Shown: positions 1 through 10,592, numbered from the stretch's first letter. The stretch: 40,315 bases of DNA from Oxalobacteraceae bacterium UBA6018 (GCA_002428015.1 DIZW01000009.1:9223-49537), one strand, 5' to 3'. Made by a program: numbers and translations. The notes: a model not told the origin generated them from the sequence alone.

Positions 1-758
1 TCCTTGACGCGCTCGCGGATCGCCTGCGCCTGGGTCTTGCGCCAGGCTTCGCTTTCCTGCAGCAGGTCAGCCACGCTGAGCGCGACGATGATGCCGTTGA
101 TCGGACGCCGCTTGCGGTTCTTGCGCAGCAGTTGCAGGAAGCCGCTCCAGGCAGCCTTGTCGACGTCGCTGTTGCTGTCCTGGGTGGTGTAGCGGCCGGC
201 GGTGTCGAGCAGCACGGCCTCGTCGGTGAACCACCAGTCGCAGTTGCGGGTGCCGCCCACGCCGCCGATGGCGCCCTTGCCCATGCTCTCGGCCAGCGGG
301 AATTTCAGGCCGGACTGGGTCAGCGCGGTGGTCTTGCCGGTGCCGGGCGCGCCGATGAACATATACCACGGCAGCTGGTACAGGCCACCCTTCTTGCCGC
401 CGGTCTTGGTCTTGCGCAGGATCGCCATGGCTTCCTGCATGCGCTTGTTGAGCAGCGCCACTTCGGCCGCGCTTTCGCGGGCGCCGGCCGGCTCGGCCTG
501 AACCGCGTCCTCGCCGGCCACGCTTTTCATCAGGCGCGCGTTGGCCATCCGGGCCGCGATGATGCGCCAGGCGAAATACCCGGCCCAGGCCAGGAAGAAG
601 ATGGCGATGAAGGTCCAGCGCACCGTCTCGGACTCGAACGGCGCGTGGCCGTCGAAGGACAGCAGGGGCGCTTCGAACCAGATGATCAGCGACAGCAAGA
701 TCACGCCCAGCAGCGAGAGCACGGCCGGCTTGATCAACCAGGAAAAAAATTTCTTCAT
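1..758 (-). CDS. tssM: TssM/IcmF, T6SS membrane-complex protein (N-terminal part, cut by window edge)
   Basis: TssM is the large inner-membrane protein that spans to the periplasm and, with TssL and usually TssJ, forms the T6SS trans-envelope complex. The first 252 codons are visible, starting MKKFFSWLIKPAVLSLLGV; the rest runs off the left edge (family length is about 1,100-1,300 residues). Two hydrophobic segments lie near residues 8-28 and 48-66. The cytoplasmic NTPase domain then begins, with Walker A GAPGTGKT at 136-143 and DTAGRY at 185-190, so the nucleotide site looks intact. A GGAG motif lies six bases before the ATG. The gene starts 17 bases after the tssL stop, which fits one FHA-tssK-tssL-tssM transcript. 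The downstream region cannot be judged. Confidence 0.95.
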   Translation of the reverse strand, partial: MKKFFSWLIKPAVLSLLGVILLSLIIWFEAPLLSFDGHAPFESETVRWTFIAIFFLAWAGYFAWRIIAARMANARLMKSVAGEDAVQAEPAGARESAAEVALLNKRMQEAMAILRKTKTGGKKGGLYQLPWYMFIGAPGTGKTTALTQSGLKFPLAESMGKGAIGGVGGTRNCDWWFTDEAVLLDTAGRYTTQDSNSDVDKAAWSGFLQLLRKNRKRRPINGIIVALSVADLLQESEAWRKTQAQAIRERVK

Positions 759-775
759 TGAGGCTCCGGTGTGGG

Positions 776-2125
776 CTAAGGCGCGATGGCCGGCGTGAGC
801 ACGATGATGTCGACCCGGCGGTTGCGCGCGCGGTTGGCTGCGCTATCGTTCGGCACCAGCGGCTCCGAGTCGCCGCGCCCTTCGACGCTGTAGCGCTCGG
901 GCGGGCCGGCGCGTTCGGCCAGCAAGGCGCGCACCGCCGCCGCGCGGCCCTTGGACAGCTCGAAGTTGGACGGGAAGCGTGCCGACAGGCCCGGCTTGAC
1001 GTTGTCGGTGTGGCCGATCACGATCACCTTGCCGGGTGTGGTTTTCAAGGCCTCGCCGATACTCTGCAGCAGTGGCAGGAAAGCGCCGGACACCTCGCCG
1101 CTGCCGGAGCCGAACACGCCGTCGCCGCGCAGCGTGACCACCGAGCGGTCCGCCGTTTCGACCACGCTGACCAGGCCCTGGGCGATCTCGCGCGCGAGGA
1201 AGCCGGCCACGCGCACCGGTGCGGCCTGGGGCGCGGCCGGCGTTGGTGGCGCCTGAATGCGCGGCGGCTTGATCGACAGCAGCTTGGCGAACACCGGGTC
1301 GGACGCGTTGCTCAGGCGGTGGCCCAGGAACAGCTGCAGCAGGATCAGGATCACCGCGGCGGCCGCGGCCATGATCCACACCGGCACCACGCGCCACAGC
1401 GGCTCACCCTTGCCGCTGGCGCCTTTCCAGTGCACCGACAGTTCCGCCTCGACCGCGCCGCGCTGCTGGGCGATCATCTGCTGCAGGCGTTCGCGCAGCG
1501 CGTCCAGCTGCGAGCGGCCGCCTTCGATGACGCGGTAGCGCCCTTCGAGGCCCAGCGCCAGGCACAGGTACATCAGCTCGAGCGCCTCCAGGTTCGCTTT
1601 CGGGTCCTGGCCGAGCTTTTGCAGGATCAGGAAGAATTTTTCGCCGCCGAAGGCCTCGTTATGGAACGCCACCAGCAGGCTGCGGCTGGCCCACACGCCG
1701 CCGCCGCCCCACGGGGTCGACGAGATGGTCTCGTCGAGCAGGGTGCACAGCGCGTAGCGCGCCGCGGCGATCGCCTCGTGCGCGACCCGCGCCGCCTTGG
1801 CGTCGGCCTCGAAGGCCTTCACGGCCGCCACCAGTTGCAGGCGCAGCGCTTCCACGTCCGGGTGGGTGGCCATGTGGCGCAGCGGGGTGACCAGGTCGAG
1901 CAGCGGATTGGCCGCGCGCACGAGCGGGTTGAGCCCGTCGCCATGCAGCCGGGCCGGACCTTGCGGTGCGGGCGTGGCTGGCGCCGCGGGCGGCGGTGGC
2001 GCGCCGCCCAGCTGGGTGGCGTCGAGCGCGGCGGCGCTGGCCGGATTGCGCCGCCCGCCCGGCGCCGGCACCAGCACGGTGCGGTCGGGGTCCTGCATCG
2101 GATTGTTGGGATCGTTCGCGCTCAC
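776..2125 (-). CDS. tssL: TssL with C-terminal OmpA/peptidoglycan-binding domain
   Basis: 449-residue DotU/IcmH-type inner-membrane component of the T6SS membrane complex. It has a proline/alanine-rich N-terminus (1-65), then the cytoplasmic DotU domain (about 68-235, with LCTLLDETISSTPWG at 126-140). One transmembrane segment lies near 246-267. The periplasmic OmpA-like domain (about 310-449) has GHTDN at 371-375 and RARNRRVDI at 432-440, the signature of peptidoglycan binding. This makes it the 'evolved' TssL type that anchors the apparatus to the cell wall. The start is GTG, preceded by a GAGG motif; an ATG nine codons later is the alternative. It lies 42 bases after tssK and 17 before tssM, so it is probably co-transcribed with both. 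Confidence 0.96.
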   Translation of the reverse strand: MSANDPNNPMQDPDRTVLVPAPGGRRNPASAAALDATQLGGAPPPPAAPATPAPQGPARLHGDGLNPLVRAANPLLDLVTPLRHMATHPDVEALRLQLVAAVKAFEADAKAARVAHEAIAAARYALCTLLDETISSTPWGGGGVWASRSLLVAFHNEAFGGEKFFLILQKLGQDPKANLEALELMYLCLALGLEGRYRVIEGGRSQLDALRERLQQMIAQQRGAVEAELSVHWKGASGKGEPLWRVVPVWIMAAAAAVILILLQLFLGHRLSNASDPVFAKLLSIKPPRIQAPPTPAAPQAAPVRVAGFLAREIAQGLVSVVETADRSVVTLRGDGVFGSGSGEVSGAFLPLLQSIGEALKTTPGKVIVIGHTDNVKPGLSARFPSNFELSKGRAAAVRALLAERAGPPERYSVEGRGDSEPLVPNDSAANRARNRRVDIIVLTPAIAP

Positions 2126-2167
2126 TGTGCTGCCCTCGTCGGTGGAACGGGTGATGGGAACCCTGGC

Positions 2168-3499
2168 TTACTTGCGGATGGCCCAGAACTCCATCTGCAG
2201 GCCGGGAAATTCATTGGGGATGTGCATCGCGAATCCGACCGAGGTCAGCAGCGGCTTCCAGTACTCGCTGTTCTTGTCCAGCTCGAAGTAGGTGTAGCCG
2301 GCGTGGAAGGGCAACTGGCGCGGGGCCACCGGCAGCGGACGCAGGGCGATGCCCGGCAGCTGCAGATTGACCAGGTCGCGGATCTTCTCCACCGAACCGA
2401 TCTTGACCGTGGCGGGAAAGCCGCTGCGCACCGCTTCGGCCGGCATGTGGGCGTTCACGGCCAGCACGAAGGTGGCCGAGCGCAGCAGTTCCGGGTCCGG
2501 CACCACCGCCACTCGGATGCCGAACTGGCGCTCCTCGAGCCTGAGCGGCACCGCGTGCGCGTCCACCACCATCGACAGCGAGGCGCGCACGTCGCCAATC
2601 AAGGGCTGGAAGCTCTCGGCCAGGCGGTCGTGGCGGTACACCGGGTAGCTGCTGGTGCGCTTGTCCGGACGGCTGAAGGTGGCCAGTTCGCCGGCCAGCT
2701 GGGCCAGCTCGGCGTACAGGCGCTCCGGATGCAGGCCGGTCATGCCGGCCAAGTGCGCGAACAGCGGCTCGCTGCGGTTGAGCAGTTGCAGCATGAGGAA
2801 GTCGGCGATCTCGGCCGCGCCGGCCGCGCCCGGCTGGCTCAGGCGGCTGGCCAGGGCCTGGCCGCGCTGGCCCAGCAGGCCGACCAGCTCGTCGGCGAAG
2901 GCCGACAGGCGCGGCGCCACCCGGAAGTCCAGGCAGGGCGGGCAATAGTCGGGGTCCAGCACCACCCGGTTGTCGGGCCGGCGCTCGACCACCCGCGCGA
3001 TGCCCAGGCTGGTGTAGGCGTTGGCCACGTCGGGTTCGAGCGCCAGGCGCAGGCGCAGGCTGCCCACCTGCATCAGCGCGCTGTTGTCCAGGCCGTTGCT
3101 GTCGAGGGCCTCGTACTCGAGTGGGCGGTGGCGCGCGAAGTTGTCGGGGCCGGTGGAATCGCTGGTTTCGGCGATGCCCATGCGGCGCAGCGGCAGGGCC
3201 AGCACGATCAGCGCGTCGCGCGCATCCTCGGGGATGTTGAGCGGCTCGGGCAGCGCGTCGTCCTGCGGCAGGTTCAGGGTGGTGCCGTCGGGCAGCACCG
3301 CGGTGCAGGCCAGCAGCGCCAGCTTGCCCTGGGCCAGCAGTTGCTCGTCGATCACCAGGCGCGAGAAGCCCCAGGCGTAGGCGCGCACGCCGGCCACCCG
3401 GGTTTCCAGGACACTGTGCAGGTAGCGATCGTGCTGCTGCAAATGCTGGGGCTGCAACAGCATGCCCTCAGACCACACCACTTTACTATTCCAAGACAT
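2168..3499 (-). CDS. tssK: TssK, T6SS baseplate-membrane connector
   Basis: 443-residue TssK (ImpJ/VasE family). It joins the baseplate (TssEFG, VgrG) to the TssL/TssM membrane complex in the cytoplasm. The N-terminus MSWNSKVVWSEGMLLQPQHL is the hallmark of the family, and the length matches. The open frame extends four codons upstream to a TTG, but the ATG at 3499 matches homologues and has a GGGG stretch about seven bases upstream, so it is preferred. The 54-base gap after the FHA gene and 42-base gap before tssL support a shared operon, probably driven by the promoter near 5137-5164. No defects were seen. Confidence 0.96.
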   Translation of the reverse strand: MSWNSKVVWSEGMLLQPQHLQQHDRYLHSVLETRVAGVRAYAWGFSRLVIDEQLLAQGKLALLACTAVLPDGTTLNLPQDDALPEPLNIPEDARDALIVLALPLRRMGIAETSDSTGPDNFARHRPLEYEALDSNGLDNSALMQVGSLRLRLALEPDVANAYTSLGIARVVERRPDNRVVLDPDYCPPCLDFRVAPRLSAFADELVGLLGQRGQALASRLSQPGAAGAAEIADFLMLQLLNRSEPLFAHLAGMTGLHPERLYAELAQLAGELATFSRPDKRTSSYPVYRHDRLAESFQPLIGDVRASLSMVVDAHAVPLRLEERQFGIRVAVVPDPELLRSATFVLAVNAHMPAEAVRSGFPATVKIGSVEKIRDLVNLQLPGIALRPLPVAPRQLPFHAGYTYFELDKNSEYWKPLLTSVGFAMHIPNEFPGLQMEFWAIRK

Positions 3500-3553
3500 C
3501 GTGCCCCGCAAGGTGGAAAAATCGGTTGGTTGTCGGCGTACCGGCTGGGCGGC

Positions 3554-5035
3554 TCATCGGCGCGCTTGCCGAAGCCGTTGAATCTGCTCCTCGTAGGCGT
3601 GGCCGAAGGCTTCGCCGAACAGGCGCTGGAAGTCGTCGTCGGCCTCGCTCGCCATCTGTGTATACAGCTCGACCAGGCGGTCCCACATCTTGGCCTTGCG
3701 GTTCGCCGCCATCATCTTGTCCATCACGGTCGGCACCTGCAGGCGCGCCTCGATGGACTGCGGGTCGAAGCGCGTCAGCACGCCCTGCAAGGCCGCGCGC
3801 ATGCCGGCCATGATGGCCAGCTCGTGCGCCTTGAGGTCGTCGAAGGCGTTGCCGAAGGCGCGCGCCGGAGCCATGTAGCCGGGCATGGCGTTGTTCATCA
3901 TCTGCATCAGCGCGCTGTCGGCGTCCGGGAAGAACTTGAGCGGATTGTTGGCCTGGGAGGCGATCATCGTCATCTCCAGGCGGCTCTCGCGCTTGGTCAT
4001 GGCGCGCGCCATCAGCACGCTCATGGTGCCGCCGGTGGCTTCGCGCAGCATCGCGCCGGCCAGTTCCGCGATCTCCTCGGCGCTGCGCTTATTGTTCAGT
4101 TCCGTCAGCCCCAGCCCGCGCATGAGGGCCTGGATCACCGGGTTGTCGCTGGCCGCGCCGCCTGGCGCTGGCTGCGCGCTCGGCGCTGGCGTGGATGCTG
4201 GCTGCGCGCTCGGAGCCGGCACGGATACCGGCTGTGCGCTCGGTGCCGGCGTCGGCGTGGGCGGCGCTGGTTCGGGCGCGCGGACCATCACGGTCGGTGC
4301 GTCCACCGGCTCCGGCTCCGGCGCTGGCACCGGAACGGGCGGCGGCGGTGGTGGTGGTGGCGGCGGCGCCATGTTCACGCGCGGCGGCAGGTAGTCGGCC
4401 AGCGGATCGTAATCGTCGGGAATGGCTTGCAGCGACGCCTGGGCCGGACGCGGCATCGGGAATGGCACCTGCTCGGGCGGCACGTGATCGCTCTCGGCGC
4501 CGCGATAGGCCGGGCTGGCCGGCGCCGGCGGCGGCGGCGCGCCGAATAGGTTCAGGCCGAGCGGATCGAAGCCGGGGTTGAACGGGTCGCCGCCGACGTC
4601 GAGAATGCTGGCCCCGGCCAGCGAGTCGTCCACATTGACCGGCATCGGGGCCGGCGCCATGCGCGGCGCGGGGTCGACCTGCAATGGCGACGGCGGCAGC
4701 ACGGGCGATGCCTGCGCCTCCGGTTCCAGGCTGGCCACCAGCAGATAGTCGCCGACGCCGATGCGGTCGCCGTCGTTGAGGCGCGCCGAGCGGCCGGCAC
4801 CCAGCGGACGCTCGTTGACTAGGCTCGGATTGCTGCCGACATCGACCAGGTAATAGCCGTCGTCGCGAAACTCCACGCGGGCATGCACGCGCGAGATGTA
4901 CTTGCCCGGATCGTCCAGCACCAGGTCGTTGCCGACCGCCCGCCCAAGCGCGCCGCCGAGGCGGTCGAAGCGCCGGAACAGCGCCTGCGGCACGGCTTCG
5001 TTGCGGTATGTGTGAACGCTCAAAGTGATGGGCAT
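3554..5035 (-). CDS. tagH: T6SS FHA-domain protein, TagH/Fha type
   Basis: 493-residue cytoplasmic scaffold expected to bind phosphothreonine and promote T6SS assembly after phosphorylation by PpkA. An FHA domain spans about 28-102, with GRAVGND at 31-37, SRVHARV at 49-55 and NPSLVNERP at 69-77. A long proline-rich linker follows (about 105-295), containing an 11-proline run at 224-234 and three copies of a ten-residue unit with core PAPSAQP. The C-terminal TagH-type domain is about 298-490. The open frame extends 34 codons further upstream, but the ATG at 5035 (MPITLSVHTY) has an AGGA motif five bases before it and matches the family. The gene lies just after the kinase gene and before tssK, as in other threonine-phosphorylation-controlled systems. 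Confidence 0.93.
   Translation of the reverse strand: MPITLSVHTYRNEAVPQALFRRFDRLGGALGRAVGNDLVLDDPGKYISRVHARVEFRDDGYYLVDVGSNPSLVNERPLGAGRSARLNDGDRIGVGDYLLVASLEPEAQASPVLPPSPLQVDPAPRMAPAPMPVNVDDSLAGASILDVGGDPFNPGFDPLGLNLFGAPPPPAPASPAYRGAESDHVPPEQVPFPMPRPAQASLQAIPDDYDPLADYLPPRVNMAPPPPPPPPPPVPVPAPEPEPVDAPTVMVRAPEPAPPTPTPAPSAQPVSVPAPSAQPASTPAPSAQPAPGGAASDNPVIQALMRGLGLTELNNKRSAEEIAELAGAMLREATGGTMSVLMARAMTKRESRLEMTMIASQANNPLKFFPDADSALMQMMNNAMPGYMAPARAFGNAFDDLKAHELAIMAGMRAALQGVLTRFDPQSIEARLQVPTVMDKMMAANRKAKMWDRLVELYTQMASEADDDFQRLFGEAFGHAYEEQIQRLRQARR
4166..4255 (-). repeat. Three 30-bp coding tandem repeats (PAPSAQP units)
   Basis: Within the linker of the FHA gene, residues 261-290 read as three consecutive ten-residue units, each containing PAPSAQP, encoded by three imperfect 30-bp units. 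The repeats lie between the polyproline stretch and the C-terminal TagH domain. They probably act as a flexible spacer whose copy number can vary by slippage. Confidence 0.85.
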
Positions 5036-5136
5036 CGGGGTCCTACCGTGTGGATGATGCGGCGCGCAGGGAGCGCCGCCGCCGGGATTGCGCCCCGCGA
5101 AGGGCGTGGGCTGGGCAGCCGGCCAGATTCCGGGCA

Positions 5137-5164
5137 ATTATACCGTTGCATGTTCGTAAATCAA
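5137..5164 (-). promoter_or_regulatory. Probable sigma70 promoter of the FHA-tssK-tssL-tssM unit
   Basis: Read on the minus strand, a perfect TATAAT (5137-5142) is preceded by TTGATT (5159-5164) with a 16-base spacer. It lies in a 262-base gap between the kinase and FHA genes and would start transcription near 5130, about 95 bases before the FHA ATG. It is the best-matching promoter-like site I found in the T6SS region. It suggests that the membrane-complex genes can be transcribed separately from the upstream sheath and tip genes. Confidence 0.6.
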
Positions 5165-5297
5165 ACATAGGGGAACGGCGAAAAACCGTGGCGAGCGGCG
5201 AAAAGTCTCGTCCGAGACGCGCAGCGGTACGGAGGTGCGGCGAGCATCGCAGGGCGAAAATGTCGACGCGCAGTCGGTTTTTCGATCTTCCCATAGG

Positions 5298-6773
<1,476 letters not shown>

Positions 6774-6813
6774 CTGCCGCTCAAATCAATACTTCGTTTA
6801 CCTGCGCCGCCGC

Positions 6814-7692
6814 TTACTCTTCAAGCATCTTGAGCGCGCTGGCCAGGCTGGTGCGCATACGGTTGAAGGAGCGGCCCAGGGCGCTCAATTCGTCGTTGCC
6901 CTTGACCTCGAACTCGGCCGCCTCGAACTGCCCCATGCTGACCTGGTCGGCCACGCTGGCCAGGGTCTTGATGCGGCGCGTGACGAACACGTGCACCATC
7001 AGGTTCAGCGCCACGAACACGGCCACGAACACGCCCAGCAGCGCCAGCATGAAGGTCTTGAAGATATCGGCCGCGCGCTGCATCGGCACGGCCATCGGCA
7101 CCGAGATCACCTGCGCGCCAATGACTTCATTGAGCTTCCAGCCGAAGCCGTTGTTCATCCCGTAGATGTCGGTCATGGTCTTGGGCGCCTCGGCCGCGGT
7201 GCTGTGGCAGGCCAGGCAGGCCGGGTCCTTGATCTGCAGCGGCTGGGCGATGTACAGGTTGCGCCCGGCCGGGGTGTCGCGCTCGCCCGAGAACTCCTTG
7301 AGCTCGGGCTGCTGGCGCAGCTTCTGCACCACGTCCACTTCCCAGTCCGACGCCTTGTCGCGCAGGTTGGTCGGGTTGAGCGTGGCTTCCTTGTACGAGA
7401 AGTGCGGGAACCGCTTGAAAATCACGTTCAGGTTCTCGACCGCCGAATACGAGGGCACCGACTGCGGGTGGAACTCGAACTTCATCTGGTTGCGCAGCAG
7501 CGGCGCGACTTGGGTGGCGGTGTAGCCGCGCACGCTCTTGGCCGCCTCGAGCAGCAGGCGCGCGTTCTGCAGGGTCTCCTCGCGCGCATTCTTCTTGAGC
7601 AGGTCGTCGGCGACAAAGCCGGCGGCGACGAAGCCGATGGCGAAAATCGACACGAACACCAGGTTGAATTTGGCGACGATCGAAAGCTTCAT
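6814..7692 (-). CDS. DUF3365 (Tll0287-like) periplasmic sensor with HAMP domain
   Basis: 292-residue membrane protein. Transmembrane segment 1 lies at about 8-28, a periplasmic DUF3365/Tll0287-like domain at about 30-205, transmembrane segment 2 at about 212-236, and a cytoplasmic HAMP domain follows to the C-terminus (KGNDELSALGRSFNRM at 264-279). The periplasmic domain contains CLACH at 159-163, a c-type heme attachment motif of the kind seen in this family, so heme or redox sensing is plausible. The protein ends straight after the HAMP helices with no kinase, cyclase or methyl-accepting output domain. Its partner is therefore likely to be the separately encoded kinase 40 bases downstream. 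A good AGGAGAA ribosome site precedes the ATG. The function is inferred from the family and from position. Confidence 0.85.
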   Translation of the reverse strand: MKLSIVAKFNLVFVSIFAIGFVAAGFVADDLLKKNAREETLQNARLLLEAAKSVRGYTATQVAPLLRNQMKFEFHPQSVPSYSAVENLNVIFKRFPHFSYKEATLNPTNLRDKASDWEVDVVQKLRQQPELKEFSGERDTPAGRNLYIAQPLQIKDPACLACHSTAAEAPKTMTDIYGMNNGFGWKLNEVIGAQVISVPMAVPMQRAADIFKTFMLALLGVFVAVFVALNLMVHVFVTRRIKTLASVADQVSMGQFEAAEFEVKGNDELSALGRSFNRMRTSLASALKMLEE

Positions 7693-7750
7693 GTGATTCT
7701 CCTACAGGGTGAAGGTGGGACGCGGTCCGGCGCACTCGCCGGCCGGCGCG

Positions 7751-8608
7751 TCAGTAAATGGTCGAACCCGTGCTCACCGAGGGGTGCAGCACGAATTTCC
7801 AGTCGCTGCTCTGCCCGAGCGCCTGTTCGAGCGGCTTGCGAAACGACGGATCGGCCAGGCGCGCCTTGAAACGGTTGACGAAGTTCTTGCGCACGGGGAG
7901 ATCGGTCAGCAGCCAGGCGTCGACGTCGGCGTAGTCGACGTCGTGCTCCTTCACCGGGGGCACCGTGCCGGCCTTGGGCACGGGGCGCGCGCGCACCAGC
8001 GGATCGCGGAACGGAAGCGGCATCTCGGCCAGGAAATCGCGCGCCGGGCGCCCCGCGACCAGCAGCGGCTTGGCCGGATCGACCACCGCGTACTGCTCGG
8101 CCGCCACCTTGAGCGGCGGCCCCGCGCGGCCCTTGTCGTCGACCTTGACGGCCTGCTGCGCGCCCTCCTCGGCGAACAGCGCGTCCTTGCCCGGTTTGCT
8201 CTGCACGATGGTGGCGCCGGAAGCGAAGGTGACGACCATGTTGGGCGTGACCACCAGGGCCCGTTTCGGCGTCTTGGACAAGACCTTGACCCAGCCCTTG
8301 AGCAGCGCCAGCTCGGTGCCCGACCTGGCGTCGGTGGCCAGGCTGATCACGTACACACGCGACTGCGGGCCGATGGCGACGATGGCGTCGGGACCGGCTT
8401 CGATGTGCACGCCGCTGGCCGCGGTCTCGAGGATGTCTTCCTTCTGCACGGCGCTGCCGTTGATGCCCTTGTAGATGGCCGCGCCGCGGATCAGGCGCAC
8501 CGGCTGGTCGGCCAGCGTCAGGGTGGCCACGTTGGCGGCATGCGCGCCGGCGGTCGCGCCAAACAGGCCGGCGCCGAGCAGCAGGGAAAAGATAAAACGT
8601 GTTTTCAT
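7751..8608 (-). CDS. Exported FecR-domain protein
   Basis: 285 residues, with a clear Sec signal peptide (about 1-24, ending AHA|AN) and a FecR-like beta-rich domain (about 30-140, including GSAVQKEDILETAASG and ALLKGWVKVLSK). A basic, proline-containing C-terminal region (about 195-285) is not recognised. FecR domains occur in periplasmic or envelope proteins, often with signalling or peptidoglycan-associated roles. The ATG is seven bases after the vgrG stop, and its weak ribosome site overlaps that stop, so translation is probably coupled to vgrG. With the sensor and kinase genes downstream it may form a periplasmic signal-input unit. An envelope role in firing, or an immunity role, cannot be excluded. 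Confidence 0.82.
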   Translation of the reverse strand: MKTRFIFSLLLGAGLFGATAGAHAANVATLTLADQPVRLIRGAAIYKGINGSAVQKEDILETAASGVHIEAGPDAIVAIGPQSRVYVISLATDARSGTELALLKGWVKVLSKTPKRALVVTPNMVVTFASGATIVQSKPGKDALFAEEGAQQAVKVDDKGRAGPPLKVAAEQYAVVDPAKPLLVAGRPARDFLAEMPLPFRDPLVRARPVPKAGTVPPVKEHDVDYADVDAWLLTDLPVRKNFVNRFKARLADPSFRKPLEQALGQSSDWKFVLHPSVSTGSTIY

Positions 8609-8615
8609 GGTGTTC

Positions 8616-10592
8616 TCAATTGATCTTGACCAGCGCGCCTTCGACCGTCATGACGCCGCCCGCCTTGATCGACATCATGCCGTCGGCCTGCACCGCGATC
8701 TCGGGCGACTTGATGGTGATCTTGGCAGCCTCGATCTTGACGCTGCTCGCGCCCACCTTCAGCTCGATCGAGGTGCCGGCCTCGATGACGATGGTCTTGG
8801 CGACGTTGACGGCCTGGTCGCCGTCGACCTTCACGGTCTGGTTCTGGTCGACGGTGCGGGTTTCGTTGTTCTTGACGTGGGTGGCCAGGTCGTTGTCGAT
8901 GTCGACGCTCTGGTCGTGGGTGACGTGGATTTTCCGGTCGTTGCCGACGTCGAGGCTCTGGTCGTTCTTGATGGAGATGGTCTGGTCGCCCTTGTCGGCC
9001 TTCTCGAAGCCGACCTTGAGGGTGTCGTTGTTCTTGACCACACGGTTGAAATCCTTCTCCGCCTGCACGTAGATTTCCTGGGCGTCCTGCTTGTCGTCGA
9101 AGCGAATCTCGTTGTAACCGCCGCCGCCCTTGGAGGTGTTGGACATGATGGTCGACTTGGTCTGCTCGCCCGGCAGCGCGTAGGGCGGCATGGCGTCGCC
9201 GTTGTAGACGCAGCCGGTCACCAGCGGCTGGTCCGGATCGCCTTCCAGGAAGTCGACCACCACCTCCATGCCGATGCGCGGAATGAACATCATGCCCCAG
9301 CCCTTGCCGGCCCAGCCTTGCGCCACGCGCACCCAGCACGAGCTGGTCTCGTCGGACTTGCCGTCGCGCTCCCAGTGGAACTGCACCTTGACGCGGCCGT
9401 ACTTGTCGGTCCAGATCTCCTCGCCGGCCTTGCCGACCACCATGGCCGTTTGCGGGCCCTGCACGAAGGGTTTGCGCATGACCGGAGTTGCGCGGTAGCT
9501 GTGCTCCTTGCCGACCGCGGTGAAACTGCAGTCGAACTGCAGCGCGCCGTTCCCGCCGCCGGAGCGGTAGTCGACGCCGACGATGGTGGTGTCGGCCGAG
9601 GTGATGAGGAACTCGCGGTTCTGGTCGGCGCGCGGATGCTCGGTGAGCGTGAACAGCGCGCCGGTGGCGATGCCGCGCGCGTTGCTGCTGGCGTCGATGC
9701 GCTCGCACTGGCCGTGCAGCACCTCCATGCGCGCGCGCGCGAAGCCGTTGCCGGCCGCGCTGCTGCGGTGCAGGCCCGGGTAGTCGTACTGCTCGTAGCT
9801 TTGCTGGGAAAAGGCCGCCGCGATGGTGGCCTTGACCAGCAGCGCGCCGGTGGTGCTCGAGGTGGCTTTTTCGAAATCGAAGTCGTTCAGGGCGTAGGCG
9901 CTGGACTGGATCTCGCCGCCGGGCATGAAGCGCGTGACCGCCTCCTCCAGGCCGTCCAGGCCCTCGCTCTCGTCGCGGAACCTCACGCTGGCGTAGCCGC
10001 TGGCGCTGGTGTGCGCGCCGTAGCTGTCGGCCAGCACCATCGTGTGGGCGCCGTCGGCATGGGTGAAGTAGTAGTAGATGCCCTCTTCCTCGAGCAGGCG
10101 GCAGGCGAAATTGAAATCGGTCTCGCGGTACTGCACGCAGTAGCCGCGGCTGGCCGGGGTGGCGCTCAAGGCCGACACGTCGAGGGCGATCAGGCCGCCG
10201 TAGGCCGCGTCGGCGCAGACCGCCTTGACGATGTCGATCGCCGTCTTGTCCTGGAAGATGCGGCAGTTGGACGAGCGCGTGAGCAGCCACAGCGCCGGGT
10301 GCAGGATGGCCTCGTAGCAGGGGGCGCCGTCGCGCCAGCCCTGGTAGCTGAAGCGCGTGACGAGTCCGTGGAAGTGGCGGGTGCCGCCCTCCGGCAGGTC
10401 CAGGCAGACCGTCATGCCGGTGCCGAGCACGTCGGCGATCTTGATGTCGAGCTTGCTCGAGGACAGCTCGACGCGGTACTCGAACAGCCGCCCCAGTTCC
10501 TCGCGGCACTGCATGCGCTTAAAGACCAGCACGTCGCCGCCGAGGGCGGTCTTGACGGATACTTCGCGATGGGTTTGGGTGGCCAGCAGCAT
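8616..10592 (-). CDS. vgrG: VgrG (TssI), T6SS spike protein
   Basis: 658-residue spike protein that trimerises on top of the Hcp tube. The gp27-like base comes first (from MLLATQTHREVSVKTALGGD), followed by the gp5 OB-fold region containing KYGRVKVQFHWERDGK and SCWVRVAQGWAGKGWG. The C-terminal gp5-type beta-helix contains many short repeated strands with DQS/NDQ units. The protein ends at ALVKIN with no extra effector domain, so cargo is probably carried through the PAAR-like partner. The open frame extends far upstream, but the ATG at 10592 is the family start; its ribosome site is weak. It lies 56 bases after the PAAR-like gene and is tightly followed by the FecR gene. Confidence 0.95.
   Translation of the reverse strand: MLLATQTHREVSVKTALGGDVLVFKRMQCREELGRLFEYRVELSSSKLDIKIADVLGTGMTVCLDLPEGGTRHFHGLVTRFSYQGWRDGAPCYEAILHPALWLLTRSSNCRIFQDKTAIDIVKAVCADAAYGGLIALDVSALSATPASRGYCVQYRETDFNFACRLLEEEGIYYYFTHADGAHTMVLADSYGAHTSASGYASVRFRDESEGLDGLEEAVTRFMPGGEIQSSAYALNDFDFEKATSSTTGALLVKATIAAAFSQQSYEQYDYPGLHRSSAAGNGFARARMEVLHGQCERIDASSNARGIATGALFTLTEHPRADQNREFLITSADTTIVGVDYRSGGGNGALQFDCSFTAVGKEHSYRATPVMRKPFVQGPQTAMVVGKAGEEIWTDKYGRVKVQFHWERDGKSDETSSCWVRVAQGWAGKGWGMMFIPRIGMEVVVDFLEGDPDQPLVTGCVYNGDAMPPYALPGEQTKSTIMSNTSKGGGGYNEIRFDDKQDAQEIYVQAEKDFNRVVKNNDTLKVGFEKADKGDQTISIKNDQSLDVGNDRKIHVTHDQSVDIDNDLATHVKNNETRTVDQNQTVKVDGDQAVNVAKTIVIEAGTSIELKVGASSVKIEAAKITIKSPEIAVQADGMMSIKAGGVMTVEGALVKIN

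Noticed and set aside
758..4549. A 1,263-codon open frame on the plus strand opposite tssL, tssK and the FHA gene, and similar long frames opposite other T6SS genes (for example 12044-14842).
   Set aside because: The translations are low-complexity, rich in His, Gln, Arg and Ala, lack any domain, and lie exactly antisense to clear T6SS genes. High third-position GC creates such shadows.
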